From positions 38,593,501-38,657,500 of the forward strand of contig NC_088915.1 of assembly GCF_963576675.1 (NCBI RefSeq): DNA of 64,000 nucleotides, written 5' to 3'. Under the pieces are notes generated by a model that made no database searches, was not told the origin of the DNA, and saw nothing but the letters and a program-made list of their open reading frames with translations. Shown here piece after piece: positions 43,119-55,691 of this stretch. This DNA is from Euphorbia lathyris. Lineage: Eukaryota; Streptophyta; Magnoliopsida; Malpighiales; Euphorbiaceae. Each line of letters starts with the position of its first letter. The stretch's first letter is position 1. The position numbers and the translations under genes are program-made.

Positions 43119-44635
43119 TGGTGTGCGTGGCGCCTAGGTAGAGCTTATGAAATATATATTATGATAAGTACGTTATGACTATGGATGTGATCTTCCTAAA
43201 TTCTCTATCTCTACTAGACACTACTACTTAGGGGCAAGTGTACCCCGTCGTATCAAGTAATAATACGATTAAGACCGGGTATTGAATCCACGGGATTTAT
43301 AACTACAAGTATTAAACGACTCGGTTTTATACGTTATATAAGCGGTGAATACTTTGGGTTGATTTGGGAAACAACTACAAACTACTCCTAACTATAGATG
43401 AGACAGATTTATATAACGAAAACTCTACGAAGTGATATGGATGGTGATAAGTTATAAGTGTGATAAACAATGACTCCAAATATATACGGTTAATGATTTA
43501 CTCTTGCAATGACGACTACGTGTAGTGTGACCGACCCGTGAAGTACTTAGACTACGTGGTTCCTAGTCAAGGCGTGTCTAATGCTTGGGATTAGAAATTA
43601 GGGCCCGTAAATTCTGTGGCTTGTCAATTCCTACGGTTTTCGGTGCGTCACTTCCGGTAGGGCAACACCTATATAAATCCCTAAAGATAGCCTGAATGGC
43701 GTCGAAAATCGCGTTCCCCTACACAATAATCAATTACAAATATCAAAACAAGTAGCAAGCATTAACACGTATAGAGAAAAAGAAATCGTAAATCATATGT
43801 TATAAATATGGAAAGCGTAAATAAGGAATACAACCAAGCCTAGTACATAGGAAGAGTACAAGCTAATTAGCAAGTGAAAAGGGAAGAATCCGCGATCGGA
43901 ACTAGCTAACCGGACTCAAGGCCATCTCTTAGGACTTGGAGGTGGAACTCTCGAGCTTGGTGAACGAAGATGGAACTTTGATGGAATGCCGGAATAAACG
44001 AACAAGCTCTCAAGGTGATAGAGTTTTGCTATGTAAAATCTGAATGTCTAAATGAGTGCTAATCACTCTTATTTATACACATCAAGTTAGGGGTAAAATT
44101 GTAATTTCATAAGATACAAGCATGGAGATACATTATTTCTGCAGAATTCCCATGACACGCCCCGCGTATGGTTGAGGACGCCCTGTGTATTGACCCATTT
44201 CGTCAATAATTTCTTGCATGTGGGCCAAATTCAGATCTTGTTGTCTCAACCACGCCCCGCGTAGACTGGGGTACGCCCCGCGTGGTGGTTCATACGCCTC
44301 GCGTATCAGTGGGAAAGTCCCACGTGGTGCTTGTGGATTGCTTAATCAGTTCTGACTAGATAACACGCCCTGCGTGGAGGTTGATACGCCCCGCGTATGT
44401 CGGTGGGATTTTGCTCCTTACTTGTACCTGAAATACAATTCTCGAGAGCCGAGTTAGCTTGACGTTTTATTTTCTAAATTTAATCAAAAATAAAGATAAT
44501 TAACCGAAAGTACGGATTTTATTTTTATTTTGTTATTTTATTAAAAACTCCTTATTTTTGTAATTAAACTTATTTATTTGGTCCTAAATTAAGCCGTAAA
44601 CCACGCTAAAAGATAGGGGCGAAACGTCCCTATCA
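43119..44635 (-). repeat. 3' LTR of the Athila-like element
   Basis: Plus strand starts TGGTGTGCGTGGCGCC and ends ACGTCCCTATCA. It contains seven ACGCCCCGCGT-type sites at 44157-44396. A possible purine tract borders it (minus strand GTCCGAGGAGGT, 44636-44647). Confidence 0.93.
44157..44396. repeat. LTR site group: ACGCCCCGCGT motifs 21 bp apart
   Basis: Motif starts: 44157/44178; 44252/44273/44294; 44365/44386. Every neighbour within a group is exactly 21 bp away. A degenerate eighth may lie at 44315. Confidence 0.85.
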
Positions 44636-46087
44636 ACCTCCTCGGACTTTAAAGTTTTACTTGTCCTCAAGTAAAAGAAGTCGAAAGACAAAGGATTGAG
44701 ATGATTAAGAAACAAACCTTCGATTAGTTTTACCAAGTGCGTGATTCCAAAACTAAAGTTTTACGCAAAGTTTTCGGCAAGTACCTATGCACACAAATGA
44801 GCGACCAAAACTTGTTTGAAACCTCCATGATCAAATTTAATAGGCAATATCAACGGGGGCTGATTATCTTTTGAGAACCCGAAAGTACCTCACCAAGGGA
44901 TTTCACTCTTACGCTCAAATCTTGGTGGGTCGGTGTTTTTGCACTCTCTTTTGCACTTACTTGAAGTCACTTTGATTTTGCATTTTCATCCGGGCTTTTC
45001 CTCCTATGTTATGGTCTAGGCAATATTAAAAATAAACCCGGATGGGGGTTGTAATGTGGATGGCTTTTTAGTGGTTAATTTTCTTATAGAAACTCGAGTT
45101 CAAACACCGTTTTGATGATTGCACCGTATTTTCATTTTGACCTTAGCGAGTTTGTAAAAGATAATTCGAAATTGCTCGGGTGGAGCTTGAAAATGCCTTT
45201 TTGCACTTTTTTGTTTCGAGAGTGGCACAAAAATGATTTCGAAAGCTTATGGTGCTTACTTGTCAAAGCCTTGGCTTGTTTTGGGTAATTCTTGTGCGAT
45301 TTGATTTTGTCGGTGATTGAACAAGAGGAAAAAGGGTTAAATGTTAAAAGGGTGTTTAGCAAAGAAGTTGGTTAATAGGCTCGAGGGGGTTTCCTAAAGG
45401 TTAATGAAAACGAGAAAAATAATTTAAGAAAAGAATTAGCCTAAGTGGGTTTGTTTTATCATCTATTGCCCTTTTTACCAAAATAAGTGTACTTAACCCG
45501 GTATTAGATGCAAACTCTATGAGTCGAGTGAAGTCAAAGCCCTCGAAAGGTTGTGAAAGACAATAGAGTTCTCGTACGAACTCTTTTAGGCTCAAAGATA
45601 CCTCACAAGAATTTCGGGTTATATTTTGTACTTTCGCATTCTTGCCAAACTTTCAACCATCCCGTTTTTATTGCCTTTTTAAATTTCATTATAAAGATAA
45701 CATGTGGGTTATGACTCAATGCTCTTGTTTAGTACGAACCTAGGCTTTGCATAAATTCTCAAACTTCAGAATCAAGACTAAAATTTCTTAATTAAACCGA
45801 TCCTTTGATTTAACGTCTTTACATTTAAGAACAAATAACGAAACTTTTAATTAATTTCCGAGGGAGGTAGTGTGTCGGAAAAATTTAAGAATCAATAAAT
45901 TAGTTTAATTATTTGATTTTTATTTTTGTTTTTGTTAGTGCAAAACAAACGGTGAGTGCGGGGTTGCATGGCCCTCCGCGTTTATTAAAATGACGTCTAT
46001 TCCAAGGACGTCGCAGAAGAAAAGAAAAACAAAAACAAAAAGAAAGATAGAATTTAAATTGAAAAAGGACCCTGGAGGTCAGGTCCT
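44636..46087 (-). other. 3' internal region of the Athila-like element; no gene seen
   Basis: About 1.45 kb between the 3' LTR and site cluster A. A 9-bp-stem hairpin (TTTTACTTG-TCCT-CAAGTAAAA, 44655-44676) lies beside the LTR. Only short frames, no recognisable domain. Confidence 0.6.
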
Positions 46088-46265
46088 ACGCGTGGCGTAC
46101 CCAGGGGGGCGCCCCGTGTAAGAGGTGCGTTTTAAGCAAATTGAGGCCAGAGACACGGATACGCGGAGCGCACTGAGAGGGGCGCTCCGCATGTTCCGAG
46201 TCCTAGGCCAGTTTGGGAGGTATAAGGTTGGGCACGCGAGGCGTAGAATGGGGCACGCGAGGCGT
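46088..46265. repeat. Site cluster A: three pairs of ACGC…GCGT motifs
   Basis: Pairs start at 46088/46109, 46161/46182 and 46234/46255: 21 bp within pairs, 73 bp between pairs. The first two are inverted repeats (with variants GCGCCCCGTGT and GCGCTCCGCAT); the third is two direct copies of ACGCGAGGCGT. Confidence 0.85.
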
Positions 46266-46525
46266 TCACATTATGAACGCATGCATAAACAGAAAAAAAA
46301 ACGAACATGGAAAGAAGAAATAAACAAAACCAAACACAAAGAAAAATCATAAGAAGGGGAAAGAGATAGATATATTAAAATAAAAAGAGAGTACAAGAAA
46401 AACATACAAGATAACAAAAACAAAAAAACATAAAAAACATAAAAAAAAACAAAACGAACTAAAAACATAAACACGAAAAGGAAAAACATAGAACAAAGAA
46501 AAACATAAAAAAAAACAAAGGGAAA

Positions 46526-47663
46526 CTAGGGTGGAGGAGGAGGATGCCCATGGATGTTGAAATGCGTGAAGAACGCGTTGGTGAAGGCGTCAAAATTGGC
46601 CCGATCCTCACGCCGTTGGGCCTCGATGGAATCAAAGCGGGTGGTGAAGGTGGAATGGTCCATGAGGCGATTAGCCTCAAGGGTATGGAAGCGGGTGGTG
46701 AGAGTGGCGTTGAGGTTGGCAAATTGAGAATCAAAGTGGGCGCGATCTTGACGTTGGTGGCCTTCCAAGGCGTCCAACCGGGCATATATGGAGTTGAAAT
46801 CGTGGTTGGGCGGTGGGCTAAAGTTTAGGCCCATGTCCGAGTCCGATCCCTCATCCTCGTGGGGTTGGGCCGCCCCCGAACTTTCACCTGGGCCAGAGGC
46901 AGGGCGCTGGAGTAATTTGAAGGCGTTTTTGTCCAAGGGTCGTGGCTCAAGGCTGGGAAGGTGGTCAAGGGCGGCAGAACCGAGAGCGGAGGTGGCAAAG
47001 ATTGTGATGAGATGGCCCAACCCGAGTTTGGCACGCTTCCGGGTGGGCATGGAGCGGAGGTTGAGGGCCACGAGGTAGGAGAGGTCGAAAGTGAGACCGT
47101 TTTCGCAGCAATAGAGGGCCAGAAGCTCGTGCTTATTGACCTTGGTGGCCTCGGACTTGCCCGAGAAGTAATAATTGATGAAGCGGTGGAGAAGTTGGAG
47201 GGTGGGATCGCGGATGCAACCCGGGCGGAGATTGGAGATGTCATAATCATCGGACCCGGTGATGGAGGTCCAAAAGTCACAAGGGGAGACACCCTCGGGC
47301 CAATGTGCTATACCGGCATCCGCTTGCATGGTGAAATGGTTACGGAGCCACTGTGTGTCGATGGAAAAGGGGCGGTTGTGAAGGCAGAAGTTGAAGAGGG
47401 CGGCACCGAGAACTCCATTAGAAGTGAGGGTGGTGTAGAACTCCAAGACCAACGAGGGATAAACGTGCTGGCGTGCACGAAAGTGATCGTGCCAATTGAG
47501 GGTACGGAGGCGACCCTCGAAAGGGAGCCCGATATTGGCGGGTTAGTGGCGGTGTTTCTTCTCGTTCGGGGGGTGGTGGTGATTGGTGTTGTTGGGAACG
47601 AGAAGAGCGGGACCGAGTGGACCGCGAGGGGCGGATATCGGCTACACGCTTGCTTCGAGTCAT
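46526..47663 (-). pseudogene. Athila-type ORF1-like protein
   Basis: Starts MTRSKRVADIRPSRS at 47663, then a frameshift near 47440, then 308 open codons (47452-46526). The body (SNGVLGAALFNFCLHNRPFS, HELLALYCCENGLTFDLSYL, LGLGHLITIFA) resembles the ATHILA ORF-1 family of plant retrotransposons; the last part has repeated segments like DALEGHQRQDRAHFDSQ, predicted coiled coil, and ends in polyproline. The function of this family is not known. It is flanked by site clusters A and B. Confidence 0.75.
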
Positions 47664-47801
47664 GATTTGGGAGGAGTGAGGAAGTTTGTATTAGGAATAT
47701 GGGGAGTTAGAGGGAGTGTAAGGGATGGAGTTAGGAAAAAAAGAAGAGTATATATAGGAAAGGGATGGAATTCCAAGGGATTCTCGGATTCCCAAGGGGG
47801 T

Positions 47802-47978
47802 ACGCGGGGCGTGAAGGGGCCACGCCACGCGTCCCCCACCTCCTGAGTTTTATTTAGTGCAAAATGCCGCAGCACGTGGGGCGTGCCTGGGAGCATGCCT
47901 CGCGTATCGCGCCTCCTAGCCAAAAACAAGTGGGAAAATGGCGAGGACGTGGGGCGTACATGGGGGTACGCCCCGCGT
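47802..47978. repeat. Site cluster B: three pairs of ACGC…GCGT motifs
   Basis: Pairs start at 47802/47822, 47874/47895 and 47947/47968; spacing between pairs is 72 and 73 bp. It lies just upstream of ORF1 on the minus strand. Confidence 0.85.
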
Positions 47979-48085
47979 GGAAGAAGGAAGTGGAAACATT
48001 TTTCGGTTTTTTCAAAGAGTTTTTAAAATTTTATGGATTTTAATTGGTGGTTAATGTTTTTATGATTTTTTTAAAGGGTAAATAA

Positions 48086-49939
48086 TGTTGGAAATTAGGC
48101 TAAGGTATAGCAGCGGAAATATAAAAATTTTAACCTATTTCCATTAACCCTAGGATCCGTTAATCGTTATTTCATATAAAGAGGGATAAGAAGAATTACC
48201 TTTTGGTGATCAATCTACCGTTGTTAATGAAGTGCCCACAACTCTTCTTCGAGTTCCCAAGCACGAAATAAAACACGGGAAGATTAAGTTAGAATCAACC
48301 GTTGAATAGCAACCAAAGTAGATTGCCTCTAATTAATCAACACAAGATCAAGGATAAAAGAAATAGATGAAATCAATTGATCGGAAGGAAGCCGTGGAAA
48401 ATCTCGTCCTCGAACTGGGGTGTCGAAATTTTCTCTCTCTTGCACTATAGGGGATTTCGAAAATCTCTCTAGGGTTTTGCACTCTTGGATTTCGAAAATC
48501 CTAAGGGAGCGGGTATTTATAATCTCTTGTATCTAATCCCTAGTTAGATAGAATTAGGTTACTGAATAGGAATTCAATTTGGAATAGAATTCCTAATTAT
48601 TATCTCATTATATATCTAATATATTAAGGATAATAATAATAACCTTATTGGATAATAATTTATAATCTAATTAAAACTCCTAACTTATTTATCTCTTAAT
48701 TAATTTAATTCATAATCCTAATCCAATTAGAATTAACAAAATCAAATTAATTATTCATGTATTTTACTACATGAATTTCGACCCCCCCCCTTGGTCCATG
48801 GGCCTTATTGGGCTCAATTGGGCTTCCATCAATTAATTAACATCTATCTCTCTTTTAGGTTCCAAGTCTTATGTGTGACCCATTAGGTTCTTATTGCTTC
48901 TAGCCGTATGCAACGTTATTAAATAATTTTCAAAGAATTATATTTAATCTTTGCATAACGGAATGATGTACAGAGTATGTGATTAGCAAGTCCGTAATCA
49001 TTCCCCCAGAGCCATAAGAAGACAGGTTGATTCTGTCGTTAACCTTTCCGTATTAGTTACAGTATAATTCGATCCTTTATCAACTACATCCTTGAACTGA
49101 ATCTTATGACTATGGATGATGTCAAGTCACATATAGCGAGACATTCGTTTTACTTGTACAGGCCGAGTCAACTCAAAAGATAGGTTAAGTGAAATCTGTA
49201 TTTCAAGTCTTAAGCTATCACCTTGCAAGGATTTAGAGTCGAGTCTTCCACAAGCGATCCTTGGATGTATCTCCCATTTATCGGGAGTGATAAATGCTCA
49301 ATCCAATATATAACGATCCCGCAATCACTTCCTGTGATACCCAACGTCTACTGTTCACACCCCAGAGTCATCTCTGTTAAGGATCGTGTTACACCAGAGT
49401 CAAAGCGTCACATTCCGTAATCCAGAATACCAATTAATATTCCTTTGAGTCTGAGGATTAGTTATACCTATTAATACCAATGAGATGAACAGGTGACAAG
49501 GATGAATCTACCCATCCTGTTATCTCAAATCGGATCCCCAATCCTAATGAACTACTTTTCATCGGATCCATGTAACTGTCCAGATATCTATATATATGAA
49601 GCTTATGAGATCAGCTTTCTGTCGGACAGAAGACATTGTTACATGCAAGTCTCAACAGTGATATATCAATCCTAAACATATCACTTGACTTGGGGTGGTT
49701 TTAAGTTTATTAGTTTATTATAAAGTTTTGTCTCACTTCATGCTTGTATGAACACTTTATAATCACTTTAAACAAACTTACGGATTTCCTTTTATTAGAC
49801 TTTATTTAGTGCTTAAAAGCGATTGCCTTTATATAGTTATAAAACATATATCTCATTAAAACAAATGATATAAAGAACAATTCATTTATATTAAGTTTGT
49901 ATCCTAGAACAATTGTCTATAGGACACTAAACCCCAACA
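48086..49939 (-). repeat. 3' LTR of the copia element
   Basis: 1854 bp. Next to it, the minus strand reads TCCAAGTGGGAGTA (49940-49953), a typical copia polypurine tract. Confidence 0.93.
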
Positions 49940-49953
49940 TACTCCCACTTGGA

Positions 49954-51552
49954 CTAAAGACAATTGTTTCTAAAACTTATCCCAGTAGAAGTTAAATGAT
50001 GATCATGTACTTTCTGGGGTAAGGGCTTTGTCAACGGATCTGCAACGTTGTCCTCTGTAGGTACTCTTTCTATTCTCACATCTCCTCTAGCCACAATCTC
50101 TCTTATGATGTGGTATCACTTAAGGTAATGCTTGGACGCATTATGAGATCGTGGTTCCTTTTCTTGCGCAATGGCTCCATTGTTATCACAATACAGTGTA
50201 ATGGGATTTACAATGTCAGGCACCACACCAAGTTCTGTAATGAACTTTCTAATCCAAACCGCTTCTGCAGCTGCGATATACTCTGACTCGGTCGTAGAGA
50301 AAGCTATGCTTCCCTGCTTGGAACTCTTCCAACTGACCGCGCCCCCATTCAAGATAAACAGGTATCCTGATTGGGATTTAAAATCATTCTCATCTGTGAG
50401 ATGACTTGCGTCTAAAAATCCTTCTATTTTCAGATCACCTTCTCCGTACACTAGGAACATATCTTTAGTTCTTCTCAAGTACTTAAGAATGTTCTTGACG
50501 GCAATCCAATGCTCGTCTCCCGGATTTCCTTGGTAACGACTCGTTACAGATAACGCGAACGCTACGTCAGGTCTAGTGCATAGCATAGAATACATAATCG
50601 AACCGATTGCGCTGGCGTACGGGACTACAGCCATGCGTCTTTTATCATCATCGGTTTTAGGACATTGATGATTGTTTAACTTTACTCCATGTAGCATGGG
50701 TAAGTTACCTCGTTTCGATTCAAGCATGCTAAACCGATTTAGCACCTTTTCAATGTATGTAGCCTGTGAAAGACAAAGCAGTCTTCTCGATCTATCTCTG
50801 TAGATCTTTATACCAAGTATATAAGCTGCTTCACCAAGGTCTTTCATTGAGAAGTTACCAGATAACCATACTTTAATCGACTGTAGTAGAGCAATGTCAT
50901 TTCCCATTAATAATATATCGTCCACATATAGTATGAGAAATGCTATAGAGCTCCCACTTGCTTTCTTGTAAATGCAAGCTTCTTCGCAATTTTGTTCGAA
51001 ACCAAATTGTTTTATGGTTTCGTCAAAATGCTTATTCCAGCTTCTTGATGCTTGCTTGAGTCCATAAATGGATCTCTGAAGTTTGCAAACTTTATTTGCA
51101 TCCTTCGATATGAAACCTTCAGGCTGCATCATATATACATCCTCAAGCAGGTTTCCATTTAGGAAAGCTGTTTTCACATCCATTTGCCAAATCTCATCAT
51201 CGAAGTGAGCGGCAATTGCAAGCATGATTCTGATTGATTTGTACATAGCCACAGGAGAGAAAGTTTCATCATAATCAATTCCTTTCTTCTGATGATATCC
51301 TTTCGCTACTAACCTAGCTTTGTAGGTGCTAACCTTTCCATCCATGTCTGTCTTCTTTTTGAAGATCCACCTGCACCCAATGGGTATTATCCCTTCGGGT
51401 GGATCAACCAAAGTCCACACTTGGTTAGTATACATGGAATCCATTTCAGAATCCATGGCCTCAAGCCATGCTTTAGAATCTGGACTAGTAAGAGCCTCTT
51501 CGTAGTTTTCAGGTTCGTCGTCTAACACGGGAACCTCATTATCATCTCCCAC
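49954..51552 (-). pseudogene. pol: Copia reverse transcriptase and RNase H
   Basis: RT begins after a PENYEEALTSPDSKAWLEAM linker; motifs ARLVAKGYHQKKGIDYDETF, QMDVKTAFLNG, YGLKQASRSWNKHF, catalytic LILYVDDILLMG (about 50920). RNase H: LDASH, SQSGYLFILNGGAVSWKSSK, STTESEYIAA, YCDNNGAI. A TGA at 50116 stands where Trp is expected; the same frame then continues 54 codons to a TAG at 49954 (VADPLTKPLP before the end). A frameshift near 51552 separates it from integrase. Nearly intact. Confidence 0.93.
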
Positions 51553-52200
51553 TAGAAAACCATATCTAACTGGGAGTTCACGAACTCTTTGTGATCTACG
51601 AATGGTGGCACTGGAGTCTCATCTAATGGGACTTCTTCGGGTACCTCAACCGCCTCTGTTGTTTCAGTCGGTGTTTCTTCTTCTTGAACTTCGTCAAGTT
51701 CAATCACGCTTCCCTTTTGTGTTTCTTCGAGAAACTCTTTCTCCAAGAAGGTTGCGTGTTTGGATACTATCACTTTCTGATCATCTAGATGATAGAAGTA
51801 ATATCCCACAGTTTCCTTAGGGTATCCAATGAAGAAACATTTATCAGATTTAGAATCTAGTTTGTCGGACGCAATGCGTTTGACAAATGCTGAACAACCC
51901 CATACTCTCATGAATGAGAACACGAGTTTCCTACCAACGAACAATTCATGTGGTGTGGAACTAGCGGATTTAGTTGGTACTCGATTTAGGGTGAAGATGG
52001 CAGTTTCTAAGGCATAGCCCCAGAACGTCTTTGGACGTAAGGCCATGCTCATCATGGATCGTACCATATCTAGTAAGGTACGGTTTCTCCTCTCGGATAC
52101 ACCATTGTGTTGTGGTGTATAGGGAGGTGTCCATTGTGAGCATATCCCACATTCAGTTAGATAATTCAGAAAATCATCTGAAAGATATTCGCCACCTCGA
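51553..52200 (-). pseudogene. Copia integrase, core and C-terminal part
   Basis: From about 52215 a shifted frame gives LRSDRGGEYLSDDFLNYL and PYTPQHNGVSERRNRTLL (catalytic Asp and Glu of the DDE core), then FGYALETAIFTLNRVPTK, GCSAFVK and FIGYPKETVGYYFY of the C-terminal part, then an acidic linker to RT. Joined to the previous segment by a one-base frameshift at about 52215. Confidence 0.88.
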
Positions 52201-53844
52201 TCAGATCGAAGCGTTTCCTAATTGATTTTCTACTTCATTCTTGAAGCATTTGAATTTCTCAAAAGCTTCTGATTTGTGTTTCATCAAGTAGATGTAACCA
52301 TATCGGGTATGGTCATCTATGAAGCTTATGAAGAATCTGAATCCTCCTCTTGCTTGGACTGACATAGGACCGCATACATCTGAATGAATGAGTCCTAGAT
52401 TGTCTGATACACGCTCACCTTTATTGCTAAAGGGTGTCTTTATCATTTTACCTTTTAAACATGATTTGCATGTTTCCAATGATTCGGGATCGATTGGATC
52501 TATAAGCCCATCTGAATGTAGCTTTAGCATGCGTCTCTTGTTTATATGGCCTAAACGACAATGCCACAAGTAAGTTGAATTATCTAGCTTATGTCTTTTG
52601 GTATCAATTGCAAAAACAGGAATTTTGTCGTCTAACACATAAATCCCATTTTGTGATATTCCTGAAAAATAAAAGATCGAATCTTTATAAAAATTGCAAC
52701 TCTTGTCTTTTATCGAAATATGAAAACCGTCGTCAACAAGACAGCTAATAGAAATAATGTTGCGAGACATTTGAGGAACGTATAAACAATTCCTTAATTC
52801 TATTACAAGCCCAAAGGGCAAATTCAAAACATAATCTCCAATTGCGAGGGCGGCAACTCTTGCTCCATTTCCCACTCGCAAGTTTACGCTTCCTTTCTTT
52901 AGTTCCTTAGTCTGTTTTAGCTCCTGCATATTTGTACAAATATGAGATCCACATCCGGTATCAAGTACCCAAGATTCAGACTGTGAAACTGTATTTATTT
53001 CAATATAAAACATACCAGATGTTGAAGCACCGCCATTTCCCTTCTTGAGGGAGGCTAGGTACTCCTTGCAGTTCCTCTTCCAATGCCCGTCTTTACCACA
53101 GAAGTGGCACTCTCCTTTGGGCTTCTTCACTTCATTTCCCTTAGTTTTGTTGGGCACGGCTTTCTTACCTTTCTTGCGATATTTAGGATTGGGATAATTC
53201 CCTTTCCTCTTATTTGATCCCTCAATGACAAGAGCCGATATGGCTTTGTCTTTCTTCATATTGGGCTCAACTGACTTGAGCATATTTGCAAGCTCTTCAA
53301 GAGAGGTTTGCAAGTCATTCATCTGATAGTTCATGATGATCTGTGAATAACTCTCTGGGAGGGATTGAAGAATTAAGTCTATGCTTAATTCGTTATCCAT
53401 CGCGAATCCAATACTTGAAAGTTTGATAATATAGCCAATCATCTTGACACAATGTGTCATGACAGATGTGCCCTCTTGCATCCTGCAACGATATAGCAAC
53501 TTGGATATCTCGTAGCGTTCGCACCTAGTCTGTTTCCCAAACAGCTCTTTAAGGTGCATGATGATGGAATAGGCATCCATTTCCTCATGTTGCCTTTGTA
53601 ATTTCGGTGTCATCGATGCAAATATGATGCATCCGGCATGATCATCATCAGCCTTGTGCTTCTGGTAAGCATCAATTTCCTCAATGGGAGCATCATCAGC
53701 AGGGATAGGGGGTATCGTTGTATCAAGTACATACTCTATCTTATCGAACTTCAAAACAATTTTGAGGTTACGAAACCAGTGGGTGAAGTTTGAACCATTC
53801 AATTTGTTATCGGTAAGAATGTTTTGCAGATTGGTTTTAGTCAT
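52201..53844 (-). pseudogene. gag: Copia gag, protease and integrase N-terminus
   Basis: Start chosen at ATG 53844 (MTKTNLQNILTDNKLNGSNF). Gag core with QSLPESYSQIIMNY, knuckle CHFCGKDGHWKRNC (about 53110), protease active site WVLDTGCGSHIC (about 52965), integrase zinc-binding HCRLGH…CKSCLKGK (about 52550-52450) and first catalytic Asp in LIHSDVCGP. It runs into a stop at 52201 after a frameshift. Order gag, protease, integrase as in all copia. Confidence 0.93.
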
Positions 53845-55675
53845 GATTTTAAGAGTGTGTTTAATTAAACCTGAGAGTGAGAAAGAGTAAATGTATGTCA
53901 TTCATTTGCTTAAAGTATATCAATCTAAAATTATAGGCCTTTTAGTTTATTTTAGATTGCTCCCACTATTTTGCCAAATTAATAGCCCTCCATATTAATT
54001 CGAAGAATTTCACAAATCCTTTAGTGAGCTAGGATCCTAACTCCTAAGATTTCGCCTTGAGTTTGCTCAACAAGCTAGTCTCATTCGTTAGGTAGATTCA
54101 TGTAATCAATCACATCTTTAATGTGATTCCTAGGTTATTGGGTTACTAACCACATTAGTAACTAATATGCTATTCACATTAATCCCAACCATATTGCCCA
54201 TTAGTTTATGACAACATGAGTTTGCTCATCCAATTATCATAATCTAATTTAAGTATTACCCCATATTCATGAAAAGTAATTTTCGATAATTCAGGTGTTA
54301 CCGTAAGACCCCGAGCTTGAGTTTGCTGAACAACCCAAAGGCCCCCAGTATTGCCGGCTGAATTATAATATTAGGGAGGGGCAACCGATTTTAATAACTT
54401 GTTTATTTACTTAACTTTTTAATGAGGGATTTTATTTTAGGTCTCATAATCTAACTTAGTCTTGATTTGCTTTAGCATACATCAGACACATACATTCACA
54501 TACATTGGCGTTATGGACATATCATCTAAATTATTCCGTCGAGCTAGAGACGGAATAAAAGGGCAAACCTAAGGAAATACTAACTATTACATATTTCTCT
54601 TTAGGTCCTCCGTCTTCTCCATGGCGCCTTGAAATTACATATTAATTTCTATACTACTAAAGAAAACTTCAATTGAATTGAAGGGAATCAGATGAGAGGA
54701 GAAATTACAATAGATAGTAGAAAGGCAGGACTCGCAGGCCCTATTTCAAAAATACCAAAAGACTAAAAGAGGGTCCAAATATGTCCATAACTCCAAACAT
54801 GCATAGACTCAATTAAATAAATTTAATTGGTTGATTACATAACTATTTTATGTAATATTTATGTTAATCACATTAACTTATCAAATTAACTTTCATCCAA
54901 TTTTACTTCTAATAGTTTCGTATCTTTTATATTAATTTTTAGATTAATATAACTATACAAAACTTTAATTATGCACGTCCCAATTATTTTGATTTTAATT
55001 CATTTAACATTTTGATTTACAAATTGGTAAAACAAACTTTTAAACAAATTTTCATTCGATAATCAAAACAGAAAACTATCAATTTCTGAAACATATATAT
55101 TTAAATATATATAAAAACCGATTTTAAACAATTTAAAATTCAAGTGGGTCTCGGGCCGGGGCCGAGAGTGGGCTGCTGCCGATTGGCAGCAGCCCTAGGG
55201 CTGCTGAACCGCCGCTGCCTTGCAGCAGCGGCGGCCAGGCGCCGCACGTGGTTGCTGCCGCGAGGCAGCAGCCGCGCGACAGCGGCTTGTCGCGCCGCGA
55301 GGCGCGACTCGGGCTGCTGTCGTATTTATTTTTTTTATAATAACAATTTTAAATATATATATCAGTTCTAAAACGGTTTTAAAACGATTTTCAGAAAATA
55401 GGAAAATCTACTATATATTTCCGTTTTATCTTTAGAATTAATAAAACTGATTTTATCAATCTAACTATAAAACTAATAGATTTTTGTTATAATGATTATC
55501 AACCAAAATAATTAGGAACATACGCATAATCTATTTTAATTAACAATTAATTAAAACTTATTTATCTTTAGAATCAATTAATCAAAACAATTTGTTAATT
55601 AATCCTAACTATAAATATTTATTCAATCCTATTGAAAACTTCTAAATTTTCATATATGAAATAACGGATTTAACG
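53845..55675 (-). other. Copia 5' leader
   Basis: 1.8 kb between PBS and gag, AT-rich and without a convincing ORF, except for one sharply GC-rich patch (55141-55325) with stacked hairpins. Confidence 0.7.
55170..55306 (-). promoter_or_regulatory. Cluster of five GC-rich hairpins in the copia leader
   Basis: Perfect or near-perfect stems: 55170-55195 (11 bp, 4-nt loop), 55209-55234 (10 bp), 55253-55270 (7 bp, 4-nt loop), 55275-55294 (7 bp), 55291-55306 (6 bp, 4-nt loop; overlaps the previous one). They lie about 390-520 nt downstream of the 5' LTR in an otherwise AT-rich leader. Packaging or translation control is possible but unproven. Confidence 0.6.
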
Positions 55676-55690
55676 ATGGCTCTGATACCA
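55676..55690 (-). other. Primer-binding site of the copia element (initiator Met tRNA)
   Basis: Minus strand TGGTATCAGAGCCAT, one base from the 5' LTR. This is the standard plant copia PBS matching initiator methionine tRNA. Confidence 0.95.
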
Positions 55691-55691
55691 C

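Noticed and set aside
46544..47665. Plus-strand frames of up to 234 codons opposite the Athila-like ORF1
   Set aside because: Shadow of the minus-strand ORF1, which has family similarity and a counterpart in the second copy.
49223..49675. Short identical frames in the copia LTRs (also 56829-57281 and 10900-11094)
   Set aside because: They repeat because the LTR repeats; no domain, no coding signature.
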